Shown here: positions 15,520 to 25,689 of the stretch, one piece after another
Layout of the letters: each line of letters begins with the position of its first letter
How positions within the stretch are numbered: position 1 is the first letter of the stretch
NCBI GenBank assembly: GCA_964621525.1
Contig: CAZUMS010000019.1
Coordinates: 15,651-79,650, forward strand
Source: CAZMGV01 sp964621525 [NCBI: uncultured bacterium]
GTDB lineage: Bacteria > JAGRBM01
Direction: 5' to 3'
Length of the DNA: 64,000 nt
Made by a program: the position numbers and the translations under genes
Notes under the pieces: generated by a model
Databases searched by the model: none
Told to the model about the DNA's origin: nothing
What the model saw: only the letters and a program-made list of their open reading frames with translations

Positions 15520-15743
15520 GGCCTGTCGCGTCGGGTGCCAGTCACATCCCGGACTTTCCCGATGCAGGCGATTCGGCGGCCGTCCGCCGACAACTACCGG
15601 AAGCAGCCAGAGACCCCACCACATCGGTCCTGGCAGCCGACGGGAGCGGACGGAAACGTCGGCCGGACTTAAATCCGGCGGAAAAACCCAGTGAACCCCG
15701 CGTCCGGAGATCCCGGCACGGAGGCAGTCATGGAGGTGCAGCT

Positions 15744-17519
<1,776 letters not shown>

Positions 17520-17548
17520 ACCCGCAAATTTAGGCAGGACAATCCATC

Positions 17549-18094
17549 ATGCAGACGAACAAGCATACGCTGGCAGTACTGGTGCAGAATGAATTCGGCG
17601 TCCTCTCGCGCGTCGCCGGGCTGTTTTCGGCCCGGGGCTACAACATCGAGAGCCTCGCCGTGGCCGAAACCCTCGACCCCAGGGTATCCCGCATGACCAT
17701 CGTCACGCGGGGCGAGGAGAAGATCATCGAGCAGATCACCAAGCAGCTGAACAAGCTGATCAGCGTGATCAAGGTGGTCGATCTGACCGAGCTCGAGCAT
17801 GTGGAGCGCGAGATGGCGCTCATCAAGGTGCATGCCGAGGGCGACGGCCGTGCCGAAGTGCTCCGCATTTCCGATATTTTCCGTGGGAAGGTCGTGGACG
17901 TTTCGCCCAGCTCGTACACGTTCGAGTTCACGGGTGTCGAGGAAAAGATCAATGCGGTGGTGAACCTTCTGAAGCCGTTCGGCATCCGCGAGATCGTCCG
18001 GACGGGCAAGGTCGCCGTCGCCCGCGGAGCCGGAGCCTCCACCGAGACCCGCCGCCGGCCCCGGGATTCCGACCATGCCGACGAAGCGGCCTGA
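17549..18094 (+). CDS. ilvH: Acetolactate synthase, small regulatory subunit
   Basis: A 181-residue regulatory subunit with an N-terminal ACT domain: [20 protein letters not shown], then [16 protein letters not shown], the valine-sensing glycine loop. The C-terminal ACT-like half runs to about residue 160 ([20 protein letters not shown]). It activates IlvB and gives feedback inhibition. The end has a disordered, charged extension of about 20 residues ([13 protein letters not shown]) not needed in relatives. Sits directly behind ilvB; ilvC, the usual third gene, is not present in the window. Confidence 0.95.
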   Translation: MQTNKHTLAVLVQNEFGVLSRVAGLFSARGYNIESLAVAETLDPRVSRMTIVTRGEEKIIEQITKQLNKLISVIKVVDLTELEHVEREMALIKVHAEGDGRAEVLRISDIFRGKVVDVSPSSYTFEFTGVEEKINAVVNLLKPFGIREIVRTGKVAVARGAGASTETRRRPRDSDHADEAA

Positions 18095-18187
18095 GCCCGC
18101 CTTCCGCACCCGTCCGGTCCCGCCTGGTTCGACAGCCGGGCCGGGACCGGCCATGCTTCCTCAAGCTGAGTGCCGGGAGGATCCATC

Positions 18188-18667
18188 ATGGCCGATGCAC
18201 CCGCCGACAAGCAGGGGTTCAAGTGCCGTCTCGTCTGGACGGGGGCCGCGAGCGGCAAACCGTTTACGTACGACACCTATTCCCGAGAGCACCGGATCGA
18301 GATCGAGGGGAAGGCCGTGGTGAACGCCAGCTCGGCGCCGTCGTTTATCGGCGATGCAAAGCTGCACAATCCGGAAGATTTCCTCATGTCGGCGGTGACG
18401 TCGTGCCACTTCCTGACCTACATCGCCCTCTGCGCGAAGTCGCGCATCCAGGTGCTGGCTTACGAGGACAATCCCGAAGGATTCATCGAAAAGGTGGACG
18501 GGGTATTCCGCTTCACGAAGATCGTCCTGCACCCGAAGGTCGCTGTTGCGCCCGGTGCGGACACCGAACGGGCGAAATCGCTCCATGAGCGGGCCCATCA
18601 CCACTGCATCATCGCCAACTCGGTGAATTTCCCGGTCACGAACGAACCGGTGATCGTGACGGGCTGA
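18188..18667 (+). CDS. OsmC/Ohr-family protein
   Basis: A 159-residue OsmC-superfamily protein, thiol-dependent peroxidase-like. The central helix LMSAVTSCHFLTYIALCAKS contains the first conserved Cys and a second Cys one helix turn pattern later; in active OsmC/Ohr proteins two such Cys residues reduce organic hydroperoxides. The N-terminal FKCRLVWTG and C-terminal HHHCIIANSVNFPVTNEP match the family. Start ATG 18188 is preceded by GGGAGGA; the frame to 18170 is not needed. It converges with ntrC after 4 nt. Whether it detoxifies peroxides is inferred. Confidence 0.85.
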   Translation: MADAPADKQGFKCRLVWTGAASGKPFTYDTYSREHRIEIEGKAVVNASSAPSFIGDAKLHNPEDFLMSAVTSCHFLTYIALCAKSRIQVLAYEDNPEGFIEKVDGVFRFTKIVLHPKVAVAPGADTERAKSLHERAHHHCIIANSVNFPVTNEPVIVTG

Positions 18668-18671
18668 AGAA

Positions 18672-20120
18672 TCAGTCCTTCAGTCCCAGTTCCCTCAGCC
18701 GCTTTCTCAGGGTGTTCCGGTTGATGCCGAGTGTATCGGCCGCCCGGAGCTGGTTGGCGTGGAGCCGTTCGAGCACGAGCCGGAGGAGCGGGCGTTCCAC
18801 CATTTCCAGGACCTCGTGATAGAGATTGCCGGGCTTGTTAAGATCGGTTTTGAGCAGCAGCCGGTTGATGTGCTGTTCGACAGTGTTTTCGAGCGACGCC
18901 TCGGCCGCCTCGGCGCCGGGAATGGGATCGGTGCTGAAGAACTGGATGATATCGTCCCGGCTGATGACGTTGCCGGAAGAGAGCAGCAGGGCGCGCTTCA
19001 CGAGATTCTCGAGCTCGCGCACGTTGCCGGGGAACGAGTAGTTGCGCAGGGCTTCGACCGACTCGGGGGCGAGGTAGCGGTTGCCGAGGTTGAACTGGGC
19101 CGAATACCGCTTGAGAAAGGCGTCGGCGAGCAGCGGAATATCCTCACGGCGCGCCCGGAGTGGCGGCACCTCGATCAGGATCACGTTCAGGCGGTAGTAA
19201 AGGTCCTCGCGGAACATCCGGTCACGGACCATCTCCGGCAGGTTCCGGTTCGTCGCCGTGATCAGGCGGACGTCCACCTTGATCGGCTTTTCGCCGCCCA
19301 CCCGGTCGATGGTTCCGTCTTGCAGCACCCGCAGGAGCTTGGACTGAAGGTCCAGCGACATCTCGCCGATTTCGTCCAGAAAAAGCGTGCCGCTCGAGGC
19401 GAGCTCGAATTTGCCCTTGCGCTTGTCGGAGGCGCCGGTGAAAGCGCCCTTTTCGTGGCCGAAGAGTTCGCTTTCCAGAAGGTCTCTCGGGATCGCCGCC
19501 GCGTTGACGGGGACGAACGGCTGTTCCGCCCGGGAGCTGTTCTGGTGAATCACCCGGGCGATCAGCTCCTTGCCGGTTCCCGACTCGCCGTGGATCAGCA
19601 CGGCGGCGGTAGAGTCCGCCACCCGGCCGATCAGCTTGTAAATCTGCTGCATGGCGCCAGAGCGGCCGAGCAGGATCGGGCTGTCGGAGGAGGCCGGGGC
19701 GGACTCCTCGGTGGACGGAGGCGGCACGGCGGCGGTGGAGAGTTCCTTCTCCTTGCGGCGGCTGTCCAGTGCCCGCTGGGCGACGTTCTCCGCCTCGGTC
19801 AGGTCGAACGGCTTCGTCAGGTAGTCGAACGCCCCGAGCTTCATTGCCTGCACGGCGTTCTGCATGGTGTTCTGGGCCGTCATGATGACGACCATCGGGG
19901 GGCGGGAGAGCTGGCGGCACCGCCCGAGGATGTCGAGGCCCGAGGGGCCGGGCATCTTCACGTCGAGGAACGCGATGGCATAATCACCCCCGTTCAGCTT
20001 GTTCCAGGCCTCGTTGCCGTCGCTGGCGTAATCGACGGCGTAGTGCTTCGCCTCGAGGGCCTTGCCCAGCACAAAACGCAGGCTCTGTTCATCGTCAGCG
20101 ACAAGTATTCGGGTTGCCAT
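18672..20120 (-). CDS. ntrC: NtrC-type nitrogen response regulator
   Basis: A 482-residue sigma-54 activator. Receiver domain 1-120 with phospho-acceptor D53 (FLDVKMPG), T81 and K103 (LTKPF). The AAA+ domain has Walker A GESGTGKE (178-185), GAFTGA (225-230) that contacts sigma-54, and Walker B TLFLDEIG. The C-terminus (NQLRAADTLGINRNTLRKRL) is a Fis-type helix-turn-helix very like NtrC. Phosphorylated by the adjacent NtrB, it would activate nitrogen-scavenging genes. It ends the dusB-ntrB-ntrC operon, 6 nt after ntrB. No glnB, glnK, amtB or glnA gene lies in the window. Confidence 0.92.
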   Translation of the reverse strand: MATRILVADDEQSLRFVLGKALEAKHYAVDYASDGNEAWNKLNGGDYAIAFLDVKMPGPSGLDILGRCRQLSRPPMVVIMTAQNTMQNAVQAMKLGAFDYLTKPFDLTEAENVAQRALDSRRKEKELSTAAVPPPSTEESAPASSDSPILLGRSGAMQQIYKLIGRVADSTAAVLIHGESGTGKELIARVIHQNSSRAEQPFVPVNAAAIPRDLLESELFGHEKGAFTGASDKRKGKFELASSGTLFLDEIGEMSLDLQSKLLRVLQDGTIDRVGGEKPIKVDVRLITATNRNLPEMVRDRMFREDLYYRLNVILIEVPPLRARREDIPLLADAFLKRYSAQFNLGNRYLAPESVEALRNYSFPGNVRELENLVKRALLLSSGNVISRDDIIQFFSTDPIPGAEAAEASLENTVEQHINRLLLKTDLNKPGNLYHEVLEMVERPLLRLVLERLHANQLRAADTLGINRNTLRKRLRELGLKD

Positions 20121-20126
20121 GGCGAA

Positions 20127-21281
20127 TTAACCTTTCTTCTGGGTCCCTGCCTCGGGCAGATGGACGAAAAACGTGCTGCCTTCGCCGGGCTGCGAATTCA
20201 CCGTCAGGAAGCCGTCATGCTCGCGCACGATCTGGTGGGCGGTGGCAAGGCCGAGGCCCGTGCCCTCGGGTTTTGTGGTGAAAAAAGGCGTGAACAGGCG
20301 GCCGAAGTTTTCCGGCGGAATACCCGTGCCCCGGTCCGTGACGGAAACCTCGATGAGGCGGCGGTAGGGGCGGCCCGTGCCCTGAAGCTCCCTGAACCGG
20401 AACGTGTTCACGAGGCGCGTGCCGATAATGACGGAGCGCCCTTCGGGCGATGCCTGCACGGCATTCTGGATCAGGTTGAGAAACACCTGTTTCAGCTGGT
20501 CGCCGTCGCCTGAAACAGGCGGCAGGCTCGGGTCGTATTCCCGGGCGAACTCCTGCGATGGCCGGGCGAGCCTTACGAGCTGGATCGTCTCGTCCAGGAT
20601 CTGGTGGATGTTGATCTCGGTATTGCGGACCGGCTGGTGCTTGCTGAACCGGAGCAAACGCTCGATGAGCCCGTTCACCCGTTCCACTTCCCGGCGGATG
20701 ATCTGGAGGGCCTCGCGTCCTGTATCCGAAAGGCTCGCTTCCCGGAGCAGAAGCTGTCCGGCTCCGGCGATACCGCCCAGCGGGTTCTTGATCTCGTGGG
20801 CGAGACCCGCGGCGATAGTGCCCATGGAGGCCAGCCGGTCGCTCCGGACGAGATCACGTTCGAACTCCACCGACCGGGTACGGTCGATGATCGTGACTGT
20901 CGTTCCCCGGCGGCGGCCCTCATCGTTGTTGAGCGGCGTCACCTTGATCGTGACGGGAATGCGGTCGCGCAGGCCCGGCCGGTCGGGCGGAAACTCCAGC
21001 GTCGCGCTCCGGTCGGCGAGGCTGATCCCCTGGTCCATGGACGTGGCGATCATCGCATTCAGTGCGGGCTGCCCGGTCGCGTCCGAGAAATGGCGGTTCA
21101 CGGTGCTCTGCCGGGAGATGCCGAGGAGTTTTTCCCCGGCATCGTTCAGGTATTCCACCTCGCCACTGTCGTCGAGCACGAGAACGCCATCCTCGAAGCT
21201 GTCCAGGATGACGCGCCAGTCGACCCCCCGGATCGGGCCGGTGCTGAAGCCTCCCGTGCCGCGTCGCGGTTTACTCGGCAT
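20127..21281 (-). CDS. ntrB: NtrB-type PAS histidine kinase
   Basis: A 384-residue cytoplasmic sensor kinase. PAS domain at about 22-135 (ILDSFEDGVLVLDDSG, YLNDAGEKLLGIS). DHp H-box GLAHEIKNPLGGIAGA with H162. ATPase domain with the N box (NLIQNAVQAS), G1 (VTDRGTGIP), F (FTPFFTTK) and G2 (GTGLGLA). No transmembrane segment. In the known system PII protein controls its kinase/phosphatase balance. It overlaps dusB by 11 nt and precedes ntrC, fixing the pairing. Confidence 0.92.
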   Translation of the reverse strand: MPSKPRRGTGGFSTGPIRGVDWRVILDSFEDGVLVLDDSGEVEYLNDAGEKLLGISRQSTVNRHFSDATGQPALNAMIATSMDQGISLADRSATLEFPPDRPGLRDRIPVTIKVTPLNNDEGRRRGTTVTIIDRTRSVEFERDLVRSDRLASMGTIAAGLAHEIKNPLGGIAGAGQLLLREASLSDTGREALQIIRREVERVNGLIERLLRFSKHQPVRNTEINIHQILDETIQLVRLARPSQEFAREYDPSLPPVSGDGDQLKQVFLNLIQNAVQASPEGRSVIIGTRLVNTFRFRELQGTGRPYRRLIEVSVTDRGTGIPPENFGRLFTPFFTTKPEGTGLGLATAHQIVREHDGFLTVNSQPGEGSTFFVHLPEAGTQKKG

Positions 21282-22359
21282 AGGCGGAGCAGTCCTCGGG
21301 GGTTTCTTCCGGAGGCTGGGGTTCTCCGGACCAGGGGTTGCCGCCGGCAGTCTCCAGCGTGTCGAAATACTCGTTCAGGGTCTGCTGCACGTCCGCCTGC
21401 CGGGTGAAGCCGAAGGCCTTCGCCCGGAGCGCCGCTGAATTCCTGAGCCCTTTCGTGTACCAGCCGATGTGCTTGCGGAACATCCGGACGCCGCGTTCCT
21501 CGCCGTAGAGCGAGCAGCTTCCGTCCAGGTGTTCCATCATCGTCTGGCGGACTTCGCCGAGCCGGGGCCGGCCGGGATCCTTCTCCCCGCGGAGCAGGGC
21601 CGCGGCCCTGCGGAAAATCCACGGATTCCCCTGGGCGCCGCGGGCGAGGTAGCACCCGTCGATACCGGTGGTCCCTTTCATGCGCTGCACGTCGCCCGGC
21701 GTGAACAGGTCGCCGCTCCCGAAGACCGGGAGCTTCGCGATCTCCTTCGCGTCCCTGAGGTAATCCCAGTTCGCCTTGCCGGTATATTGCTGGGCACGGG
21801 TGCGCGGATGGAACGCGATGGCGTCCAGGCCCTCTTCGCCGGCGATTCGGACGACCTCGCGGAAGACCAGCGAGTTGGCATCCCAGCCCGCGCGGATCTT
21901 GCAGGTAAAGGTGCCGCCGACCGCTTTCCGCATGGCGCCGAAAATGTCCCCGATCAGCTTGAGATCCTTCAGGAGGCCCGAACCCGCCTCGTGGTTCGCG
22001 ACTTTCGGCACCGGGCAGCCCATGTTGAGGTCAATCCAGCGGGTGCCGAGATCTTCGAGGAGCCTTGCGGCGGAGGCGAGCGTTTCCGGATCGCCCCCGA
22101 ATATCTGTACGGCCAGCGGCGAATCGTCGGCCGCCGTTCGGAGCAGGTCGAAAGTCTTCTTCGAATCGTGCATCAGGGCGACGCTGCTCACCATTTCCGT
22201 GAAGCAGACGGCCGCCCCCTCTTTGCGGGATACCCGGCGCGTGGCCAAGTCCGTCACACCGCACATGGGCGCGAGCACCAGATTGCCCGAAACTTCCACC
22301 TTGCCGATCTTGTGAATCTGCGAGATGGTGGACTTTTCTTGTGCTGCTTCTCTAGTCAT
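21271..22359 (-). CDS. dusB: tRNA-dihydrouridine synthase DusB/NifR3
   Basis: A 362-residue FMN enzyme that reduces specific uridines in tRNA D-loops. LVLAPMCGVTDLATR is the start of the barrel, NMGCPVPKV carries the catalytic C115, and HPRTRAQQYTGKANW, GSGDLFT and GCYLARGAQGNPW are the FMN-binding loops of the family. The first gene of a dusB-ntrB-ntrC unit, the same order known as nifR3-ntrB-ntrC in alphaproteobacteria. The C-terminal 25 residues are Pro/Glu-rich and probably disordered. Confidence 0.94.
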   Translation of the reverse strand: MTREAAQEKSTISQIHKIGKVEVSGNLVLAPMCGVTDLATRRVSRKEGAAVCFTEMVSSVALMHDSKKTFDLLRTAADDSPLAVQIFGGDPETLASAARLLEDLGTRWIDLNMGCPVPKVANHEAGSGLLKDLKLIGDIFGAMRKAVGGTFTCKIRAGWDANSLVFREVVRIAGEEGLDAIAFHPRTRAQQYTGKANWDYLRDAKEIAKLPVFGSGDLFTPGDVQRMKGTTGIDGCYLARGAQGNPWIFRRAAALLRGEKDPGRPRLGEVRQTMMEHLDGSCSLYGEERGVRMFRKHIGWYTKGLRNSAALRAKAFGFTRQADVQQTLNEYFDTLETAGGNPWSGEPQPPEETPEDCSAYAE

Positions 22360-22704
22360 CCAATTTGTGCCGATCTTCGCCTTAAACGTATAAATAATGA
22401 AGAATTAACTGGAAAAGGGCAATTGCATAGCAAATGAGCAGCCCATGAAATGAGCAAGCCGCGTCTTCTATAAGGATTCGCGTTTTGCCGCAAGAAGTCA
22501 ATGTATACCCACAAAAACCGTTCTCCGTTAAAAGCAAATTTAACCAATTATATCAATTGGTTAGATAAAACGTGGGTCCCCCATCCCTTGCTCTGGACGC
22601 AGGTGTTATTTATCGTCTTGACCCTAACCGGTCGATGAGGGAGGGTGTGGGCCTGCCGGTGGAGGATCCCGGTCGATTCCGGGTTTCCAGGGGGAATAAC
22701 CGTC
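22360..22704. other. AT-rich spacer with a palindrome, no clear gene
   Basis: This 345-nt gap between divergent genes is visibly poorer in G+C than everything around it up to about 22620. It contains the inverted repeat TAACCAAT (22541-22548) / ATTGGTTA (22556-22563) with a 7-nt spacer TATATCA, flanked by A/T runs. No T tract follows, so it is more like an operator than a terminator. A 63-codon minus-strand frame at 22356-22547 has no ribosome site or family features and I do not call it. Promoters for dusB (minus) and the next operon (plus) probably lie here. Confidence 0.5.
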
Positions 22705-22986
22705 ATGTCCCGCTTCGATGATCTGATGAACAACCTCATGAGTAACGATGCCGACGCCCACCGCTCCGAAGCAGAGGGACAGACGCTCGGCGAACTGTGG
22801 GAGCGGATCCGCCGGATGGAACCCGCGACCGCACTCCTTGCGGCCCCGTTCCTGTTCATGACCGCCGGTATCGCCGTCCTCGGCCTGCTGGCGGCGGCGA
22901 TTTTTGGCGGTGCGGCGCTGGTGCTGCTCGAGGCCATTCTCGGCGGACGCCGTCCGGCCGGGCAGACTTCCCACACCTTTCACTGA
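22705..22986 (+). CDS. Hypothetical small membrane protein
   Basis: Not recognised. 93 residues: a soluble, acidic first half (SRFDDLMNNLMSNDADAHRS, ELWERIRRME), then a long hydrophobic stretch at about 44-78 (TALLAAPFLFMTAGIAVLGL, LAAAIFGGAALVLLEAIL) that could be one long or two short helices, and a short polar tail with HTFH. ATG 22705 is preceded by GGGGGAA. It opens a run of four same-strand genes ending at 25684 with gaps of 4-15 nt, so probably an operon. Confidence 0.6.
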   Translation: MSRFDDLMNNLMSNDADAHRSEAEGQTLGELWERIRRMEPATALLAAPFLFMTAGIAVLGLLAAAIFGGAALVLLEAILGGRRPAGQTSHTFH

Positions 22987-23001
22987 TTTCCGGGAGCCGG
23001 T

Positions 23002-23628
23002 TTGGCGTTCGTGTCTCCCTATCCCGGTCTTTCACCGGACCTCGTGGTTTCCCATTTCCCGTTTGCTTCAAGCGAACCGGCGGTCGTGCTGGAGCTGAAC
23101 AGCGGCGGCCCGCTCTGGACTGCGGCGCTCCTGGAGCCGCTTCCGTCAGCCCGTTTTCTCGTGTTCGCGAAAGACGCTGCCGCCGAGGAGGCTGCCCGTG
23201 CCGCCGTACCGGGGGATCGGGTGCGGTTTCTCCGCGCGGACTGGCGCTCGGGTGCCTGGGAGACGAAGCTCCCCGCCGGGTTTCACGCGGCACTCGTTCC
23301 GTTCGTCGCGGCCGGCGAAACGGATACGGACCAGCAGATCCTCATCGGCCGCCTCTCGGGCAAGCTGCGCGAAGGTGGAATGCTGTTCTGGGGCGGCGAG
23401 GTTCGGGCCGCGCTGCCGGAGCAGGAAGCCGATTACGAACGCCGCCTCCGGGACTACCGGGCCCGTGCGGGACTCGCGCTCCCGGTGCCGGAGGCATCCT
23501 CTGGCGGAGTCCGCCGCCCGAAGTGGGAGCAGCTCCGCCGGTGGATCGAAAGCGCCTCGCTCTCCAACGTGGACCTGCTCTGGAAGCAGGAACTGGCGGC
23601 GGTGATCACCGCCATGAAACGGGTGTGA
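23002..23628 (+). CDS. Hypothetical protein, degenerate class I methyltransferase-like
   Basis: 208 residues. The body looks like a Rossmann-type fold: VVLELNSGGPLWTAALL replaces the usual glycine motif of SAM enzymes, RFLVFAKDAAAEEAAR would be the second strand, and the end NVDLLWKQELAAVITAMKRV strongly recalls class I SAM-dependent methyltransferases. The canonical GxGxG loop is not clear, so catalytic activity is doubtful. Start TTG 23002 has GGGAG upstream; GTG 23011 is the alternative. It lies in a four-gene operon with membrane and acyltransferase genes; substrate unknown. Confidence 0.5.
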   Translation: MAFVSPYPGLSPDLVVSHFPFASSEPAVVLELNSGGPLWTAALLEPLPSARFLVFAKDAAAEEAARAAVPGDRVRFLRADWRSGAWETKLPAGFHAALVPFVAAGETDTDQQILIGRLSGKLREGGMLFWGGEVRAALPEQEADYERRLRDYRARAGLALPVPEASSGGVRRPKWEQLRRWIESASLSNVDLLWKQELAAVITAMKRV

Positions 23629-23632
23629 TCCG

Positions 23633-24781
23633 GTGACGAGGATGGAGCGGATATTTGCGACGGCCGGGCTGTTCTGGCTCCTGTCGGCCGCGCTTCTCGG
23701 TTTCTCCATCGTGATCTTCGGCCGGGAAACCCTGCCCGCGATTGCCCTCAAGTTCCATATTCACGCCGCCGTACTGGGCGGGGTTCTGCACCTGTGGGTG
23801 GCGCTGCTTTCCGAGCGGACGGGCGGGCTGTTCAGCCGCCGGGCGTGGGGCATTCTCCTGCTTGGCCTCTCGCACGGAGCGCTGGCCGGCTTCGCCGGAG
23901 GACTCCTGTGGCGGTACGAGCTGGTGCCGGCGGGGGCAACCTGCCTCGTGTTGTGGCTGATCGCTACGGGAATCCTTGCCTGGCGCGCATTTATCCGGAA
24001 CGGAGGCTTTCGCCCCGGTTTCCCCGGTCTGCGGCCGCATGCCGGTACGCTGCTCCTGGCCACGGGCGCGCTGGTTTCGCTGGGCGGCGCCGCCTGGATG
24101 GCGTTCGAGCTGTGGAGTTCGGGTTTCCGGTTCGAGACGAAAACGGCGCACACGATGACAGGGCTGTTCGGCGGGCTGCTGCTCGCCGCCTTTTCCGTGG
24201 ACCATATCCCCTCACCGGGCGAGCCTCCGTTTGTCCGGAGCTGGCAGCCTGCGGCCGAACTGCTGCTGGCGCTCGCTGCATCGGCAGGGGCCGCCGTGCT
24301 CGCCTGGTTCGGACAGGCGGACCGCATGGTCGTTCCGGTCTATCTGCTGGGGGCGCTGGCATTCCTGCACCTTCTGGCCGTGCTGCCCCGGAGGTCCGGC
24401 GAGCAGTACACGGCCTGGGCGATCGGAATTCTCTTTCTCGCCTCGGCGGTGCTTCTCTACCGGTATCACGCCGCCGGAAACGACGACGTGCGCCGGGCGG
24501 CCCATCATGCGCTCGTGCTGGGGTTCGTCCTTCCGCTCCTGCTCGGCCATGCCTACGGCGCGGCCGGAGCCCCCGGAGCTTCGGCGGTACTCTCCATCCG
24601 TTCTCTCACGGGCGGGGCGGGGCTGCTCGTCTGCGGGTTTATTCTCCGGGCGGCGGGGCTCGCGGCGGCCGATCCCTTGCTGACGGTGGCGGGTGCGGTC
24701 ATCGTGGTGTCGCTGGTCACCGGCATCAAGGTGTTTTTCGAATCGGCCGAGGCGGAGCTTCCGCCTTCACGGGGTTTCTGA
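23633..24781 (+). CDS. Polytopic membrane protein, NnrS/heme-copper-like
   Basis: 382 residues with about ten hydrophobic segments. Several membrane His residues are in patterned positions: KFHIHAAVLGGVLHLW near residue 41-56, LSHGALAGFAGG, AHTMTGLFGG and AAHHALVLGFVLPLLLGHAY near 290-310. This distribution recalls NnrS, a heme/copper membrane protein family of NO metabolism, and cytochrome oxidase subunit I-like proteins, but the match is loose and I would not name it. The start is GTG 23633, or ATG 23642. It follows a methyltransferase-like gene by 4 nt and precedes an acyltransferase gene. Confidence 0.55.
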   Translation: MTRMERIFATAGLFWLLSAALLGFSIVIFGRETLPAIALKFHIHAAVLGGVLHLWVALLSERTGGLFSRRAWGILLLGLSHGALAGFAGGLLWRYELVPAGATCLVLWLIATGILAWRAFIRNGGFRPGFPGLRPHAGTLLLATGALVSLGGAAWMAFELWSSGFRFETKTAHTMTGLFGGLLLAAFSVDHIPSPGEPPFVRSWQPAAELLLALAASAGAAVLAWFGQADRMVVPVYLLGALAFLHLLAVLPRRSGEQYTAWAIGILFLASAVLLYRYHAAGNDDVRRAAHHALVLGFVLPLLLGHAYGAAGAPGASAVLSIRSLTGGAGLLVCGFILRAAGLAAADPLLTVAGAVIVVSLVTGIKVFFESAEAELPPSRGF

Positions 24782-24796
24782 ACCGGCAGGAAGTTC

Positions 24797-25684
24797 ATGA
24801 GCGACGATCCGTTTCGTGGCGTGTTTCACCGTCTCCGGGAACTTTCCGGACGTTGGCTGTCGTCCAACGCTCCCGTGGACCAGCGGCTCCGGGAGTTCAG
24901 CGATGCAGTGGGCTCGCCGCTCGACGAGGCGGAGGATTTCCGCACCGATCTGATGGACCCCGACTGGGCCCGCGAGCAGTACGACTGGATCGGCAGGGTT
25001 GGAAAGGTCTGGTTCCGGCCCGAACTGGAAGGAGCGGAGAACCTGCCGCCGCCGGGGCAGGGCGCCATGCTGGTGTCGAACCATGCGATCCTTGCGCTCG
25101 ACTCCATTTTTCTCTTCGAACGGGTCTACCACGCTACGGGCCGAATGATCCGGCCGACCGTCGACCGGGCGGTGATCCGGGTCCCCTACTACCGGCAGTA
25201 TCTCCAAAAGCTCGGCGCCGTGTACGGCGTCCGCGAAAACGCCGTGCCGCTCCTCAAGACGGGCGAGCTGGTACTCTCCTATCCCGGCGGAGCGAAAGAA
25301 GCCCTGAAACCGACGCGGGACCGGTATGCACTTCACTGGGACCGGATCTACGGCTTCATCCGGTGTGCCATCGAGGCAGGCGTCCCGATTATTCCGGTCG
25401 CGAGCATCGGCGGCGACGACGCGTACGTGAGCCTCCTCGAAGACAATGTTTACGCCCAGAAGCTGATGGGCAGCGACCGGTACAAGATGCCGCTATACCT
25501 TGGACTCGGGCTGCTGCCGTTTCCGGTGAAGCTCCGGTTCGTCATCGGGGAGCCGGTCGAGATCCGGCTGCCGCCGTGGAACGCCGATGACGAGGATGCG
25601 CTTGCCGAGGTGCAGCAGGGCATCAAGGACAAACTCGAACTGATGATCCAGCAGGAACTGGTCCGCCGGGGCCGCGGCCTCTAG
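24797..25684 (+). CDS. Lysophospholipid acyltransferase (LPLAT, MGAT-like) family protein
   Basis: A 295-residue soluble or peripherally bound acyltransferase. The first catalytic block is AMLVSNHAILALDSIFLF near residue 92-108, a NH(x5)D variant of the HX4D motif. The substrate loop YPGGAKEALK near 160-169 replaces the FPEGT of PlsC proteins, as in the MGAT/DGAT-like branch. PIIPVASIGGDD and LPFPVKLRFVIGEPVE are the later blocks. It would esterify a lysolipid, diacylglycerol or a sterol/wax-type acceptor with acyl-CoA or acyl-ACP. It ends the operon starting at 22705. The stop is 6 nt from a converging minus-strand gene. Confidence 0.82.
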   Translation: MSDDPFRGVFHRLRELSGRWLSSNAPVDQRLREFSDAVGSPLDEAEDFRTDLMDPDWAREQYDWIGRVGKVWFRPELEGAENLPPPGQGAMLVSNHAILALDSIFLFERVYHATGRMIRPTVDRAVIRVPYYRQYLQKLGAVYGVRENAVPLLKTGELVLSYPGGAKEALKPTRDRYALHWDRIYGFIRCAIEAGVPIIPVASIGGDDAYVSLLEDNVYAQKLMGSDRYKMPLYLGLGLLPFPVKLRFVIGEPVEIRLPPWNADDEDALAEVQQGIKDKLELMIQQELVRRGRGL

Positions 25685-25689
25685 CGCCG

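Noticed and set aside
15479-15743. T-box or peptide attenuator before ilvB
   Set aside because: No T-box motif, no leader peptide rich in branched-chain residues, and the hairpin lacks a T tract.
22356-22547. 63-codon minus-strand frame
   Set aside because: No ribosome site, no family features; lies in the AT-rich spacer before dusB.
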